NCBI GenBank assembly: GCA_913061335.1
Contig: CAJXTP010000189.1
Location: 1 to 5,876, forward strand
From: an uncultured Loktanella sp.
GTDB lineage: Bacteria > Pseudomonadota > Alphaproteobacteria > Rhodobacterales > Rhodobacteraceae
DNA length: 5,876 nt
Reading direction: 5' to 3'
Shown: positions 5,844 to 5,876 of the stretch, piece after piece
Numbering within the stretch: position 1 is the stretch's first letter
Layout: every line of letters starts with the position of its first letter
Notes under the pieces: model-generated
What the model saw: only the letters and a program-made list of their open reading frames with translations
Told to the model about the DNA's origin: nothing
The model's database searches: none
Position numbers and translations under genes: made by a program

Positions 5844-5876
5844 TCCCTTGCACCGCAACGCACATCGGCCTATATG
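5844..5876. other. right-edge tail with no recognisable feature
   Basis: The 33 bases after the cpdB-like stop codon contain no hairpin with a T run and no Shine-Dalgarno. An ATG forms the last three bases (5874-5876), but with no following sequence it cannot be called a start codon. Confidence 0.5.

Noticed and set aside
5532..5863. Minus-strand open frames at the right end
   Set aside because: They overlap the conserved C-terminal domain of the cpdB-like protein on the other strand and show no family resemblance.

Overview
The window reads as an ordinary chromosomal segment of an alphaproteobacterium, most likely a marine Rhodobacteraceae (Roseobacter group) member of moderate GC content. 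The evidence is the style of the proteins: a membrane-anchored CycM-type cytochrome c opening with MFDTMT, a stand-alone prephenate dehydratase with an ACT domain, a NudC opening with an AETVTFGGSGLDRAA-like segment, and a YejA-type peptide-binding protein. The genus is not resolvable from sequence reading alone.

Layout from left to right. The N-terminal 259 codons of a YejA-like periplasmic peptide/microcin-C-type binding protein lie on the minus strand and run off the left edge. A short intergenic region (779-965) holds a rho-independent terminator for the next gene, a candidate promoter for the binding protein, and an 11-bp-period direct repeat. Then come a CycM-like membrane-anchored cytochrome c (minus), a divergent regulatory gap (1491-1610), prephenate dehydratase pheA (plus), a small SRPBCC-fold protein (minus) whose stop codon overlaps that of pheA, NADH pyrophosphatase nudC (minus, probably cotranscribed with the SRPBCC gene), a second divergent gap (3918-4046) with an operator-like palindrome, and a cpdB-like 2',3'-cyclic-nucleotide phosphodiesterase/3'-nucleotidase (plus). 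The last 33 bases hold no recognisable feature.

How the genes relate: most are unrelated housekeeping functions (peptide uptake, respiratory electron transfer, phenylalanine synthesis, nucleotide turnover). The one functional pairing is nudC and the cpdB-like gene, which diverge from a shared 129-bp region. One cleaves NAD(H) and, in its family, NAD caps on RNA; the other cleaves 2',3'-cyclic nucleotides from RNA breakdown. Every stretch without a gene is shorter than 200 bases.

I found no mobile element, CRISPR array, tRNA/rRNA or phage gene, and no evidence of a new multi-gene system. The points most worth checking are the missing signal peptide on the cpdB-like protein, the palindrome filling the spacer of the candidate nudC promoter, and the direct repeat upstream of the binding-protein gene.
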